Part shown: piece after piece, positions 1 to 8,718 of the stretch
Numbering within the stretch: position 1 is the stretch's first letter
Layout: every line of letters starts with the position of its first letter
Assembly (NCBI RefSeq): GCF_000827595.2
Contig: NZ_LN776190.1
Span: 1-34,550, forward strand
Origin: Necropsobacter massiliensis
GTDB lineage: Bacteria; Pseudomonadota; Gammaproteobacteria; Enterobacterales; Pasteurellaceae
DNA: 34,550 bases
Direction of reading: 5' to 3'
The notes under the pieces: generated by a model
Database searches by the model: none
Seen by the model: the letters and a program-made list of their open reading frames with translations, nothing else
Told to the model about the DNA's origin: nothing
Translations under genes and position numbers: made by a program

Positions 1-1584
1 GATGATTTGCATCGGCGGGCGAATGGTATTGGCGGTGGTGTGTACCGCGCCGGAGACCAGACCGTCCACTTCACCGGCTTCCAGCATCATTGTGCCGAGC
101 ACCACGGTATCTTCCAATTGCTCACGCGCGGACTGTTCGGTCATGCCTTTGTTTTTACGCAGTTCGACCAAACGTGCCACATAATTTTCACGCACGCTTG
201 CTGGATCAATCACGGTAATACCGGCGCCTAATTTAACGCCTTGAGCGTCGGCAACCCGTTTGACATCGGTCGGATTGGCTAATAGTACGCATTCGGCAAT
301 ACCGCGTTCGGCACACAGGGAGGCGGCTTTAATTGTGCGCGGTTCGTCACCTTCTGGCAGCACGATGCGTTTTTTCGCTGCGCGTGCCAGTTCGGTCAAC
401 TGTAAGCGGAACGCCGGCGGAGACAGGCGATGCACACGGGAAGATTCCGCTACGATATAATTGATGAACTCGGCATCAAATTGGGTTGCCGTATATTTTT
501 TGATGTTTTCAATTCGATCTTTATCGTCAACCGGGACTTCAAGGTTAAAACTTTGTAAGGTTAATGCGGTTTGCCAAGTGTTGCCCTCAATACGGAAAAT
601 CGGTAGACCGGATTTTTCAAAAGACGGCAGACATAGTTTTTTAATTTGGCTGTCAATTTTATATCCGCCAGTTAACAATATTCCACCCAGCGCAATGCCG
701 TTGCTGGCCGCTAATGCCGCTGCAACCAAAACGTCGGGACGATCCGCTGAAGTCACCAACAGGCTGCCGGTACGGAAATGTTCGACCATGTTAGTTAGGG
801 TTCTGGCGCAGAATGTAATGCTGCGGATTCGGCGGGTTTTAATTTCGCCTTCGTTAATAATTGCCGCACTTAAATGATTAACCAGATCAATTACTCGAGT
901 CGCGATGAGTTCAGCGTTCCAAGGAATACACGCCAATACTTTGATCGGGCTGTTTTCAAAGAGTTTATATACTTCGGAGGCGTTGTTGTGGCTATGTTGA
1001 TAAGCGTCGAAAATTTCATTTAAATCCGGACGGGTACGGCCGGTGTCATCGATCGGAGCGTTAAATTTGTTGATCACAACACCCAGCAGATTCGGATTGT
1101 GGCGTCCGCCGAATTGGGAGGCTGCCGCTTCCACGCGTTCTTTCAGTTCCGCCGGTGTTTCCGTTGCGGGGGCGGCGACCAGAATGATTTCCGCATCAAG
1201 TGCCTGTGCAATTTCGTAGTTGATGCTGCTGGCGTAAGCATGTTTACGGGTTGGAATTAGCCCTTCTACGATAATGATTTCGTTATCTTTGCTTAGACGT
1301 TGATGATTTTCAACGATTTTTTCCAATAACACGTCGGATTGATTTTGACCGATTAGGCTTTCCGCCACACTTAACATGAACGGTTCGGCGGTTTCTAGCG
1401 TCGTGCTGGTACGAACGATTGACGTCGTGCGGTCGATTTTATCTTCATCGGTATTCGGTTGGGAAATCGGTTTCATAAAACCGATTTTAGCGCCTTTTTC
1501 TTCCAGAGCACGGATTAAACCAAGACTGACGCTGGTTAGACCGACGCCGGCGCTGATTGGAATAAGAATAATGGTACGTGACAT
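1..1584 (-). CDS. pta: Phosphate acetyltransferase Pta (C-terminus outside window)
   Basis: Converts acetyl-CoA and phosphate to acetyl phosphate and CoA in the cytoplasm, the partner reaction to AckA in acetate overflow and fermentation. The frame is open for 528 codons from ATG at 1584 to the window edge, so about three quarters of a long-form Pta (usually about 700 residues) is present. The N-terminus [20 protein letters not shown] is the P-loop/BioD-like domain of enteric and Haemophilus Pta. A middle DRTGG-type region follows, and the start of the catalytic PTA_PTB domain is visible at [18 protein letters not shown]. An AGGG ribosome site precedes the ATG. The gene lies 67 bp downstream of ackA, the usual ackA-pta order, but a terminator-like hairpin sits between them. 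Only the truncation by the window edge is unusual. Confidence 0.97.
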   Translation of the reverse strand, partial: MSRTIILIPISAGVGLTSVSLGLIRALEEKGAKIGFMKPISQPNTDEDKIDRTTSIVRTSTTLETAEPFMLSVAESLIGQNQSDVLLEKIVENHQRLSKDNEIIIVEGLIPTRKHAYASSINYEIAQALDAEIILVAAPATETPAELKERVEAAASQFGGRHNPNLLGVVINKFNAPIDDTGRTRPDLNEIFDAYQHSHNNASEVYKLFENSPIKVLACIPWNAELIATRVIDLVNHLSAAIINEGEIKTRRIRSITFCARTLTNMVEHFRTGSLLVTSADRPDVLVAAALAASNGIALGGILLTGGYKIDSQIKKLCLPSFEKSGLPIFRIEGNTWQTALTLQSFNLEVPVDDKDRIENIKKYTATQFDAEFINYIVAESSRVHRLSPPAFRLQLTELARAAKKRIVLPEGDEPRTIKAASLCAERGIAECVLLANPTDVKRVADAQGVKLGAGITVIDPASVRENYVARLVELRKNKGMTEQSAREQLEDTVVLGTMMLEAGEVDGLVSGAVHTTANTIRPPMQII

Positions 1585-1618
1585 AATAAACCCTAATAAT
1601 CTGTTTTATTAAAAAGAA

Positions 1619-1639
1619 ACTGCCGAGAATGTCGGCAGT
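1619..1639 (-). terminator. Intercistronic hairpin between ackA and pta
   Basis: Perfect 8-bp stem ACTGCCGA (1619-1626) / TCGGCAGT (1632-1639) with a 5-nt loop. Read on the minus strand it is followed by TTTCTTTTTAATAA. This is the form of an intrinsic terminator directly after ackA, so it may lower pta expression relative to ackA, or pta may also have its own promoter. Confidence 0.7.
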
Positions 1640-1651
1640 CTGTCGGTAATG

Positions 1652-2854
1652 TTAGATACAAAGACGGGCTGTATCCTGTGCGATGACTAATTCTTCATTA
1701 GTCGGAATAACCATCGCGATCGGCGTATTGTCTGCGGTGATCACGCCTTCATTGCCGAAACGTGCGGCAAGATTTTTTTCCGTATCCAGCTGATAACCGA
1801 ACAATTTCAAGTGCTGTAAGGTGATTTCGCGAACATGGGCAGAGTTTTCACCAATCCCGCCGGTGAACACAATAGCATCCAAGCGTTCGCCGATAACCGC
1901 CATATAAGAGCCAATATATTTAGCCAGACGATAGCAGAACACATCCAGTGCGCGTTTAGCCGGTACTTCTTTTTCGTAATTATCTTCCGCATAACGGCAG
2001 TCGCTGGTGACTTCGGTTAAACCAAGTAAACCGGATTTTTTGGTCAACAGAATGTTAATGTCTTCAACCGACATGCCCAGATTGTTGTGCAGATAGAAAA
2101 TGATTGCCGGATCCAAATCGCCGGAACGGGTACCCATCACCAATCCTTCCAACGGTGTCAGCCCCATGGAAGTATCAATACATTGACCGTGACGGACTGC
2201 CGCAACCGACGCGCCGTTACCTAAATGGCAGGTAATCACATTGATTTTATCTTCCGCGACGTTCAAGCGCTGAGCGGCTTGACGGCTGACATAGAAATGG
2301 CTGGTACCGTGCGCGCCGTAGCGACGGATTGCATGTTCTTTGTAAAGGGAATACGGTAGCGCGTAAAGATAAGCTTCTTCCGGCATGGTGGTGTGGAACG
2401 CAGTATCGAATACCACCACATTTTTTTCTTTTAAGTGCGGGAACATTTTAAAGGCTTCTTTGATCCCGATTAAGTGTGCTGGATTGTGCAACGGTGCGAA
2501 CTGAATGGCATCTTCGATACCTTTAATTACCTCATCGGTAATAATTACTGAAGAAGTGAATTTTTCCCCGCCGTGTACGATGCGGTGACCGATCGCCACA
2601 ACCTCATCTTTTAAGGACGGATCCAATGAGAAGATATTATTCACGATAAATGCAAGGGCTTCGCTGTGTGCCGCACCTGCGCCTAAATCCGCATTGCCTT
2701 TTTCACCATGTAATTTCCATTTGATTCGTGCTTCCGGCAAATTGAATGCTTCCGCCAAACCGGACAGTTTTTCTTCACCGGATACTGGATCTAAAATGGA
2801 AAATTTCAATGAGGAGCTGCCGCAGTTAAGCACTAGGACTAATTTTTGTGACAT
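1652..2854 (-). CDS. ackA: Acetate kinase AckA
   Basis: Interconverts acetyl phosphate + ADP and acetate + ATP, the ATP-yielding step of acetate production. The 400 residues match the normal family length. The N-terminal phosphate-binding signature [15 protein letters not shown] is present. The segment [12 protein letters not shown] holds the substrate-binding arginine, [11 protein letters not shown] the catalytic aspartate, and GTRSGDLDP the second arginine; [11 protein letters not shown] is the conserved C-terminal nucleotide-binding loop. It is a cytoplasmic ASKHA-fold enzyme. It is first in the ackA-pta order and divergent from yfbV, as in E. coli. The ribosome site before ATG 2854 is weak (TAGGTTATTT). 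No frameshift or missing residue was seen. Confidence 0.98.
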   Translation of the reverse strand: MSQKLVLVLNCGSSSLKFSILDPVSGEEKLSGLAEAFNLPEARIKWKLHGEKGNADLGAGAAHSEALAFIVNNIFSLDPSLKDEVVAIGHRIVHGGEKFTSSVIITDEVIKGIEDAIQFAPLHNPAHLIGIKEAFKMFPHLKEKNVVVFDTAFHTTMPEEAYLYALPYSLYKEHAIRRYGAHGTSHFYVSRQAAQRLNVAEDKINVITCHLGNGASVAAVRHGQCIDTSMGLTPLEGLVMGTRSGDLDPAIIFYLHNNLGMSVEDINILLTKKSGLLGLTEVTSDCRYAEDNYEKEVPAKRALDVFCYRLAKYIGSYMAVIGERLDAIVFTGGIGENSAHVREITLQHLKLFGYQLDTEKNLAARFGNEGVITADNTPIAMVIPTNEELVIAQDTARLCI

Positions 2855-3046
2855 AAATAACCTATTTTTTGATTTGAGTTAAAAGAAATTGACCCGAATA
2901 TTGAGCCAGACACATAAAAGTCGTGATTGCGCAATAGGATACACCTTTCGGCGGGTAAAATAAATTCTGAACGTTAAAAAATGCGATTTTTCTCGGAAAA
3001 TGATTAAAATTTAACGCGTCGGAATAAAAATCGGCATGGGATTTTA

Positions 3047-3055
3047 TGGTAGAAT
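3047..3055 (+). promoter_or_regulatory. Extended -10 promoter for yfbV
   Basis: TGGTAGAAT is an extended -10 element (TGnTATAAT-like) about 50 bp before the yfbV ATG, with no good -35 hexamer at the right distance. The same TGnTAGAAT form occurs before cvpA, folE and the tRNA-Leu gene. The transcript would begin near a short palindrome at 3061-3073 (CCAAT-CGA-ATTGG). Confidence 0.4.
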
Positions 3056-3103
3056 AAGTGCCAATCGAATTGGGTATTTCAAATCACGATAATATAAAAA
3101 ACT

Positions 3104-3544
3104 ATGGGTATTTATTCTGTTTTTAAACAGGGACAGCGCTATTTACGCAGCTGGCCATCGGAAACTAAACTCGGCATGATTTTTCCGGAAAACCGGATTA
3201 TTAAAAGCACGCTGTTTGGGCAGAAATTCATGCCGTTTGTCGCCGTGTTCGCCGTTGTTTGGCAACAAATTTATGCCAAGGGCGAGATGGCGGCACTGGC
3301 GATTGCGATCTTAACCGCCTTGTTTGCGCTCAGTGTGCCGTTACAGGGATTATACTGGCTGGGAAAACGAGCGCAAACCCCGCTGCCAGCACAAAGTGCG
3401 GTGTGGTTTGATAAAATTTGCGCTCATTTGCAAAAAGCTAACGAAATCGTTGAAGCGAAAGCACAGCCCACTTATCAGGATCTGGCAAATGTGCTGAACA
3501 AAGCACAGCAAAAATTGCCCTCGGATTTTTGGCAGGAAATTTAA
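3104..3544 (+). CDS. yfbV: UPF0208 (DUF412) inner-membrane protein YfbV
   Basis: Small membrane protein of unknown biochemical role; E. coli YfbV has been connected with chromosome terminus-region organisation, so any function here is inference. The 146 residues are the usual length. The family N-terminus is clear ([14 protein letters not shown], then [20 protein letters not shown]). Two hydrophobic segments follow, at about residues 43-57 and 64-88. The C-terminal third is soluble and charged. It is divergent from ackA, the conserved enteric arrangement. A USS lies inside the gene at 3394-3402. Confidence 0.93.
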   Translation: MGIYSVFKQGQRYLRSWPSETKLGMIFPENRIIKSTLFGQKFMPFVAVFAVVWQQIYAKGEMAALAIAILTALFALSVPLQGLYWLGKRAQTPLPAQSAVWFDKICAHLQKANEIVEAKAQPTYQDLANVLNKAQQKLPSDFWQEI

Positions 3545-3629
3545 TCTGTGTTTTTCCGCGCCATGATTTAGTGATATAGTGGCGCCTTTGATTGAACCGC
3601 AGGAATTTATTGAAAACCGCAATTAAACT

Positions 3630-3658
3630 GCGCAAACGATTTCGTTTTTTGCTAGAAT
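3630..3658 (+). promoter_or_regulatory. PurR box and extended -10 promoter of cvpA-purF-ubiX
   Basis: GCGCAAACGATTTCGT at 3630-3645 fits the purine-repressor consensus aNGCAANCGNTTNCNT at every defined base except the first. It lies directly upstream of the extended -10 TGCTAGAAT (3650-3658), so bound PurR would cover the -35/spacer region. By analogy with E. coli purF control, purine (hypoxanthine/guanine) excess should repress the operon. An imperfect USS overlaps the start of transcription at about 3659-3668. Confidence 0.85.
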
Positions 3659-3697
3659 AGTGCGGTCGAAAATTGTCCTGTTTATTAGAGATTATTA

Positions 3698-4198
3698 ATG
3701 AACAATTATATTGACCTGATTATTATCGGAATTATTATTTTTTCCGTTATTGTAAGTTTACTGCGCGGTTTTGTGCGTGAAGTAATGTCACTGGCCAGTT
3801 GGGTAGTGGCTTTTTTAGTGGCGAATCATTTTTATCCTTATCTTGCTAATTATCTGACTCAGATTGAATCCGTCTATCTGCGCAATGGCACGGCTATCGG
3901 TATTTTATTTATCGTAACGCTGATCGTCGGGGCGATTGTCAATTACATTATCAGTCAGTTAGTGGATAAAACCGGATTAAGCGGAACCGATCGTGTATTA
4001 GGCGCCTGTTTCGGATTTCTGCGCGGCGTGCTGATTGTCGCTGCGTTATTATTTTTTGTGGATACCTTTACCAATTTCAGCCAGACCGAAGTGTGGAAAT
4101 CATCAAAATTAATACCGCACTTCGGCTTTATCGTCGAGTGGTTTTTTCAGCAGCTACAGGCGAACTCCAGTTTATTAAACTCAACCTTAACTAAATAG
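3698..4198 (+). CDS. cvpA: CvpA family inner-membrane protein
   Basis: CvpA-family membrane protein, named for colicin V production; its molecular activity is not established. The 166 residues are close to the E. coli length (162). The N-terminus MNNYIDLIIIGIIIFSVIVS leads into a first membrane helix, followed by the family motif RGFVREVMSLASW. Further hydrophobic helices lie at about residues 30-50, 65-87 and 103-122. The gene is 15 bp upstream of purF and shares its PurR-controlled promoter, as in E. coli. A USS in minus orientation lies within it at 4114-4122. Confidence 0.95.
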   Translation: MNNYIDLIIIGIIIFSVIVSLLRGFVREVMSLASWVVAFLVANHFYPYLANYLTQIESVYLRNGTAIGILFIVTLIVGAIVNYIISQLVDKTGLSGTDRVLGACFGFLRGVLIVAALLFFVDTFTNFSQTEVWKSSKLIPHFGFIVEWFFQQLQANSSLLNSTLTK

Positions 4199-4213
4199 AG
4201 GATCAACACCAGT

Positions 4214-5725
4214 ATGTGTGGTATTGTCGGTATTGTCAGTCAAAGTCCAGTGAATCAATCCATTTATGATGCGTTAACCTTATTGCAACATCGCGGGCAG
4301 GATGCAGCGGGCATCATCACCGTGGATGATGAAAACCGTTTCCGCTTGCGTAAAGCTAACGGCTTGGTCAGCGATGTCTTTCAGCAGGTTCACATGTTGC
4401 GCTTACAGGGAAATGCCGGCATTGGGCATGTGCGTTATCCGACAGCGGGCAGTTCCAGCGTATCCGAAGCACAGCCGTTTTATGTCAATTCGCCGTATGG
4501 TTTGACACTGGTGCACAACGGTAATCTGACTAATTCTGAGCAGTTGAAAGCAACCCTGTTTAACCGCGCGCGTCGTCATGTTAACACCAATTCGGATTCA
4601 GAAGTATTGCTGAATATTCTGGCGTATCATTTAGATCAGATTGATACGCGTCATCTTTCGGCGCAGGATATTTTCCGGGCAATTAAGGAAACTCATCAGG
4701 ATATTCGCGGCGCTTATGCTTGTGTAGCGATGATTATCGGGCACGGTATGGTGGCGTTTCGCGATCCGCACGGCATTCGTCCGCTGGTATTGGGCAAGCG
4801 GGAAGAACAGGGCAAAACCGAATATATGTTTGCCTCGGAAAGTATTGCGCTGGATGTGGTCGGATTTGAATTTGTGCGTGATATTCTGCCGGGTGAAGCG
4901 GTGTATGTCACCTTCGACGGCGAATATTACGCTGAGCAATGCGCCGATAATCCGCAGTTAAGTCCTTGTATTTTCGAATATGTCTATTTTGCTCGTCCGG
5001 ATTCTTATATTGACGGCGTTTCCGTGTATGCCGCTCGCGTACATATGGGCGAGCGCTTGGGCGAAAAAATTGCGCGCGAGTGGCGCGATTTGGATATTGA
5101 TGTAGTGATCCCGGTGCCGGAAACTTCCAACGATATCGCTTTACGCATTGCTCATGTGCTGGGTAAACCTTATCGTCAGGGATTTGTTAAAAACCGTTAT
5201 GTGGGACGCACATTTATTATGCCAGGGCAAACTCAGCGGGTCAGCGCGGTGCGGCGTAAACTGAACACCATTTCATCGGAATTTAAAGGCAAAAATGTAC
5301 TGTTGGTGGACGATTCCATTGTGCGCGGCACCACTTCCGAACAGATTGTGGATATGGCGAGAGCCGCCGGCGCCAATAAAATTTATTTTGCCTCCGCAGC
5401 GCCGGAAATCCGTTATCCGAATGTGTACGGCATTGATATGCCGACTAAGCACGAATTAATTGCTTATGGGCGCAATGTGGATGAAATCGCGCAGTTAATC
5501 GGCGTGGATAAACTGATTTTTCAGGATCTGGATGCGTTAACCGGCTCCGTTCAACAGGAGAATCCAGCGATTAAGGCGTTTGATTGTTCGGTATTCACCG
5601 GTGAATATGTGACGGGGGATATTACGCCGGAGTATTTAGATACGATCGCGGGGCTGCGTAATGATAATGCAAAGAAAAAACGCGAAAAAGACGCCACTAA
5701 TCTTGAAATACATAATGAAAAATAA
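4214..5725 (+). CDS. purF: Amidophosphoribosyltransferase PurF
   Basis: Catalyses the first committed step of de novo purine synthesis: PRPP + glutamine to 5-phosphoribosylamine. The 503 residues match the family. After removal of Met1 the N-terminal nucleophile is Cys (MCGIVGIV), the hallmark of class II glutamine amidotransferases. The glutaminase domain spans about 1-235, with HRGQDAAGI and the [11 protein letters not shown] segment. The phosphoribosyltransferase domain carries the PRPP loop [14 protein letters not shown] near residue 365. It lies between cvpA and ubiX, overlapping ubiX by 11 bp, so translation is probably coupled. Regulation is through the PurR box upstream of cvpA. Confidence 0.98.
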   Translation: MCGIVGIVSQSPVNQSIYDALTLLQHRGQDAAGIITVDDENRFRLRKANGLVSDVFQQVHMLRLQGNAGIGHVRYPTAGSSSVSEAQPFYVNSPYGLTLVHNGNLTNSEQLKATLFNRARRHVNTNSDSEVLLNILAYHLDQIDTRHLSAQDIFRAIKETHQDIRGAYACVAMIIGHGMVAFRDPHGIRPLVLGKREEQGKTEYMFASESIALDVVGFEFVRDILPGEAVYVTFDGEYYAEQCADNPQLSPCIFEYVYFARPDSYIDGVSVYAARVHMGERLGEKIAREWRDLDIDVVIPVPETSNDIALRIAHVLGKPYRQGFVKNRYVGRTFIMPGQTQRVSAVRRKLNTISSEFKGKNVLLVDDSIVRGTTSEQIVDMARAAGANKIYFASAAPEIRYPNVYGIDMPTKHELIAYGRNVDEIAQLIGVDKLIFQDLDALTGSVQQENPAIKAFDCSVFTGEYVTGDITPEYLDTIAGLRNDNAKKKREKDATNLEIHNEK

Positions 5726-6293
5726 ACAGTCGCTGATTATCGGTATCACCGGGGCATCCGGTGCGATTTACGCCGTTCGTTTGCTTGAAGTGCTGAAAAG
5801 CCTGCCAGATATCGAAACGCATCTGATTATCAGCAACGCCGCCAAACGAACCATCGCCGCTGAAACCGATTATTCCGTTGCACAAGTGCGGTCGCTGGCG
5901 GATGTGAATTATGATGTGCGCGATATCGGGGCGGCGGTTTCGTCGGGGTCTTACCGCACCTTAGGCATGTTGATTGTGCCTTGTTCGATAAAAACACTGT
6001 CTGCGATTGCGCAAAGTTATAGCGATGATTTGATTAGTCGGGCGGCGGATGTCTGCTTGAAAGAACGTAAGCCGCTATTGTTGTGTGTGCGGGAAACGCC
6101 ACTGCATTTGGGGCATTTGCGCCTGATGACGCAGGCGGCGGAGATCGGCGCACAGATTGCCCCTTTAATGCCAGCGTTTTATCATCGTCCTGCAACAGTG
6201 GATGATATTGTCAATCAAAGCGTGAATCGTTTATGCGATCAGTTCGGCATTCAGCTGGAAAAAGATCTGTTTCAGCGCTGGGGTGCGCAATAA
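5715..6293 (+). CDS. ubiX: Flavin prenyltransferase UbiX
   Basis: Makes prenylated FMN, the cofactor of UbiD-type decarboxylases in ubiquinone synthesis. The start at 5715 gives [20 protein letters not shown], with the flavin-binding GxTGASG motif at the expected N-terminal place and a 192-residue protein (E. coli 189). A longer in-frame ATG at 5661 would add 18 residues overlapping purF and is less likely. The late motif [15 protein letters not shown] is typical. The start overlaps the purF stop by 11 bp. The stop codon lies inside the first copy of a 23-bp tandem repeat. Confidence 0.95.
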   Translation: MKNKQSLIIGITGASGAIYAVRLLEVLKSLPDIETHLIISNAAKRTIAAETDYSVAQVRSLADVNYDVRDIGAAVSSGSYRTLGMLIVPCSIKTLSAIAQSYSDDLISRAADVCLKERKPLLLCVRETPLHLGHLRLMTQAAEIGAQIAPLMPAFYHRPATVDDIVNQSVNRLCDQFGIQLEKDLFQRWGAQ

Positions 6294-6355
6294 ACGATCG
6301 GTGAAAATAGCAATAAACGATCGGTGAAAATAGCAATAAACGATCGGTGAAAATA
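6288..6355. repeat. Three-copy 23-bp tandem repeat across the ubiX stop codon
   Basis: Three head-to-tail copies at 6288-6310, 6311-6333 and 6334-6355 (the last is 22 bp). The shared core is AAACGATCGGTGAAAA. The first two copies are identical and the third differs only at its end. The ubiX codons CAA TAA form the start of copy 1, so each copy carries the same stop triplet. The array ends at the base of the terminator at 6359-6386. Slippage could change copy number without altering UbiX. Confidence 0.95.
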
Positions 6356-6358
6356 AAA

Positions 6359-6386
6359 GACAAAGGGAACTTCGGTTCCCTTTGTC
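6359..6386 (-). terminator. Strong intrinsic terminator with UUCG tetraloop
   Basis: Perfect 12-bp stem (6359-6370 / 6375-6386) closed by C(TTCG)G, a very stable tetraloop. On the minus strand it is followed by TTTTATTTTCACC, a good U-tract, so it ends the small lipoprotein transcript. On the plus strand it could block ubiX readthrough but lacks a U-tract. Confidence 0.85.
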
Positions 6387-6400
6387 GTCGATAAACGTGT

Positions 6401-6553
6401 TTAGCGCGGACCGCCGCCGTTTCCATGTCCGCCGGCGCCTCCTCCTTGCTGCATCATTGGTCCGCCACCGCCGCCGTGTGGACCGGGCCAAGGAAGAAGA
6501 CAGCCAGTGAGAAATGTACTCAGCAGGGCAACTGCCACCAGTTTTTTAATCAT
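6401..6553 (-). CDS. Small glycine-rich lipoprotein (50 aa), function unknown
   Basis: I do not recognise a named family. The frame starts MIKKLVAVALLSTFLTGC: two lysines, a hydrophobic core and the lipobox LTGC with Cys18, so signal peptidase II processing and a lipid anchor are predicted. The mature part is only about 33 residues and consists almost entirely of Gly, Pro, His, Gln and Met (PGPHGGGGGPMMQQ, then GGGAGGHGNGGGPR). An AAGGAG ribosome site sits 5 nt before ATG 6553. A UUCG terminator follows the stop by 14 bp. The gene stands alone between ubiX (convergent) and moeB. Ribosome site, lipobox and terminator together support a real gene despite its size. Confidence 0.8.
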   Translation of the reverse strand: MIKKLVAVALLSTFLTGCLLPWPGPHGGGGGPMMQQGGGAGGHGNGGGPR

Positions 6554-6639
6554 ACATACTCCTTACATTCACGTATTGATTACGGTAGGCAGTAAAACAT
6601 ACAAATCTTAAGAAAATCTTAAGTTGTGTGATGCAATGT

Positions 6640-7362
6640 TTAAACCGGCAATTTCATTTCCCGTATGGACATTGTTAGTCCGTCGATCATCAATAACCGA
6701 CCGCACAAATTCTTGCCGATATTTAACCGCACTTTTATTGCTTCCAGCGCCTGAATGGAACCGATAATGCCGACAATCGGCGATAATACGCCCGCTTCTA
6801 CGCAGCTGATTTCGTTGTCACCGAACAACCGGCTGAGACTGTGATAAGTCGGGGTTTGCGGTGCATAGGTAAATACGCAAACCTGTCCTTCCATACGAAT
6901 CGCCGCACCAGAAATCAGCGGTGTCGTGTGTTGCTGGCAGCAGCGATCCAACTGGTTACGCGTAGTCACATTATCGGTACAATCCAGCACCGCATCGGCA
7001 CGCTGGATTAGCTCGCTTAAGGCGTCGTCGTCCAAAATACGGCTAACGGTATGAATATGCACATGTGGGTTGAGCTGCTGCAAGGCGATTTTGGCGGACT
7101 CTACTTTTAACATGTCCAGACGGCTGTCATTATGTAAAATCTGCCGCTGTAGATTGGACAGCGCAACCTTATCGAAATCTAGTAAAATCAATGTCCCGAC
7201 GCCCGCTGCCGCCAGATATTGCGCCGCCGCGCAACCCAGCCCGCCGAGACCGACAATCAGCATGGTGCTGTCTTTTAACTTTTCCTGACCGTCAAAATCC
7301 ACTTCTTTCAGCACGATCTGACGGTTGTAACGGAATTCTTCCGCCGCAGTGAGTTCAGCCAT
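6640..7362 (-). CDS. moeB: Molybdopterin-synthase adenylyltransferase MoeB, zinc-site cysteines absent
   Basis: Adenylates the C-terminus of MoaD so it can receive sulfur for molybdopterin synthesis. The 240-residue protein has the ThiF/E1 fold: nucleotide loop GLGGLGCAAAQYLAAAGVG (38-56), DFDKVALSNLQRQ (62-74) with the ATP-site Arg, catalytic Asp130 in CTDN, and Cys187 in SCVEAGV. In E. coli MoeB a structural zinc is held by Cys172/Cys175 and Cys244/Cys247. Here 172 and 175 are Thr and Ser (PTYHSLSRLFG), and the protein ends at 240, before the second pair. The rest is well conserved, so it is probably active without zinc, apparently as in other Pasteurellaceae (from memory). It follows moeA by 3 bp. 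A USS lies at 6726-6734. Confidence 0.93.
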   Translation of the reverse strand: MAELTAAEEFRYNRQIVLKEVDFDGQEKLKDSTMLIVGLGGLGCAAAQYLAAAGVGTLILLDFDKVALSNLQRQILHNDSRLDMLKVESAKIALQQLNPHVHIHTVSRILDDDALSELIQRADAVLDCTDNVTTRNQLDRCCQQHTTPLISGAAIRMEGQVCVFTYAPQTPTYHSLSRLFGDNEISCVEAGVLSPIVGIIGSIQALEAIKVRLNIGKNLCGRLLMIDGLTMSIREMKLPV

Positions 7363-7365
7363 AAC

Positions 7366-8586
7366 TTAACCTAATAAATCGTTGAAGGGTTCGATCATGA
7401 CCGTTTCGCCGGCCGTCACATTGCCGCGTTCGGCTTCCAACACGATAAAACAGTTGCTTTTAACAAAAGCGCTGAATATATGCGAGCCTTGAAAACCGAC
7501 TGGTTCGACTTCAAGTTGTCCTTGCGCATTCAGCCGATAAGCGCCGCGTTGAAAATCTAGTCTGCCGGGCGCTTTTTTCAGGTTAACAGCGGCGATTGCC
7601 GGAAAACGGTGCGGTAGCTGCCAGTGGCGATAACCGCTTAGTTTGGCGATAGCAGGTTGCACCAATTGATAAAAGGTCACCAGCGCGGAGACTGGGTTGC
7701 CCGGTAAACCGCAGAACCACGCGTTTTCCAGTTTGCCGAAAGCAAACGGCTTGCCCGGTTTGATGGCGATTTTCCAGAAATTGACCTGCCCGAGTTTTTC
7801 CAGCACGGTTTTGGTAAAATCCGCTTCGCCGACGGACACGCCACCACTAGTAATGACTAGATCCGCCTGCTTCTGAGCGGCGATAAAAGCCCGTTCGAAC
7901 TGTTGTTGATCGTCGGGTAAAATACCGAAGTCCAGCACCTCGCAGTTCAGCTTTTCCAGCATCAGTTTTACCGTGAAACGGTTGGTATCATAAATTTTCC
8001 CGTTTTCTAACGGTTGCCCCACCGGCACCAGTTCATCGCCGGTGGAAAGTACCGCCACTTTTAAACGTGGCAACACCGCAACATCGGAAATGCCCAGTGA
8101 CGCCAGCAGCGGCAGGGAAAGTGCGGTCAGTTTTTCACCTGTTTTTAAGACGATTTCTCCTTTTTTGATGTCTTCGCCGCAACGACGGATATGCTGTCCG
8201 GGCTGCGGCAAGGTTTTAAAGGTTACCGTTCCGTCTGTATTCAGCTCCACATCTTCTTGCATAATCACAGCGTCGGTTCCCGCCGGAATCATGGCGCCGG
8301 TCATAATTCGAACCGCACTTTGTGCAGGCCATTGTCCGTGAAATGGGTTGCCAGCAAAGGCTTTTCCGGCAATAGTCAAGCGCATCGACCGACGTAAATC
8401 CGACAGCCGCACGGCATATCCGTCCATCGCCGAATTGTCAAACGCAGGAACGTTAAGTGGCGAAACCACATCCTGAGCGCAAATGCGGTTAACCGCTTGA
8501 TCCAGTTTGACGGTTCGGGCATTGTCGGATGACGGAGAAGGCAGTTGTGTCAACATTTGATTTAAAGCTTGTTCGAGACTGAGCAT
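7366..8586 (-). CDS. moeA: Molybdopterin molybdenumtransferase MoeA
   Basis: Inserts molybdate into adenylylated molybdopterin, the last step in making Mo-molybdopterin. The 406 residues are near the E. coli length (411). Characteristic segments are VPAFDNSAMDGYAVR (about 43-57) with the conserved Asp pair, RIMTGAMIPAGTDAVIMQED, the MPT-binding STGDELVPVG, TSGGVSVGEADF and KPGKPFAFG. The C-terminal domain IV is complete. Two USSs occur inside it (8119-8127 and 8312-8320). It leads the moeA-moeB operon. Confidence 0.97.
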   Translation of the reverse strand: MLSLEQALNQMLTQLPSPSSDNARTVKLDQAVNRICAQDVVSPLNVPAFDNSAMDGYAVRLSDLRRSMRLTIAGKAFAGNPFHGQWPAQSAVRIMTGAMIPAGTDAVIMQEDVELNTDGTVTFKTLPQPGQHIRRCGEDIKKGEIVLKTGEKLTALSLPLLASLGISDVAVLPRLKVAVLSTGDELVPVGQPLENGKIYDTNRFTVKLMLEKLNCEVLDFGILPDDQQQFERAFIAAQKQADLVITSGGVSVGEADFTKTVLEKLGQVNFWKIAIKPGKPFAFGKLENAWFCGLPGNPVSALVTFYQLVQPAIAKLSGYRHWQLPHRFPAIAAVNLKKAPGRLDFQRGAYRLNAQGQLEVEPVGFQGSHIFSAFVKSNCFIVLEAERGNVTAGETVMIEPFNDLLG

Positions 8587-8680
8587 AGCAGATTCCTCTT
8601 TTAATAAAATACCCGATTATTTTACTTATTTTTTTCATAGGATCTAACGATTATTCTCATTTTATTATTGTTTTGTTGTC

Positions 8681-8689
8681 TGGTAGAAT
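8681..8689 (+). promoter_or_regulatory. Extended -10 promoter of folE
   Basis: TGGTAGAAT lies 30 bp before the chosen folE start, again an extended -10 without a clear -35 hexamer. It has the same form as the yfbV and cvpA promoters. Confidence 0.4.
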
Positions 8690-8718
8690 AGCCGGATTAA
8701 TCATTCATGGAGCGGGAA

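Noticed and set aside
1376-1612. Plus-strand frames opposite pta and ackA.
   Set aside because: Shadows of highly conserved genes, without ribosome sites or family features.
2869-2882. FNR-like sequence TTGAT-TTGA-GTTAA upstream of ackA.
   Set aside because: The right half matches ATCAA poorly and the site lies 15 bp before the start codon, so it is not convincing.
6211-6491. Two overlapping minus-strand frames across the tandem repeat and the small lipoprotein region.
   Set aside because: They arise because the 23-bp repeat is read in frame and the Gly-rich gene is read in another frame. No ribosome site; the lipoprotein frame explains the region.
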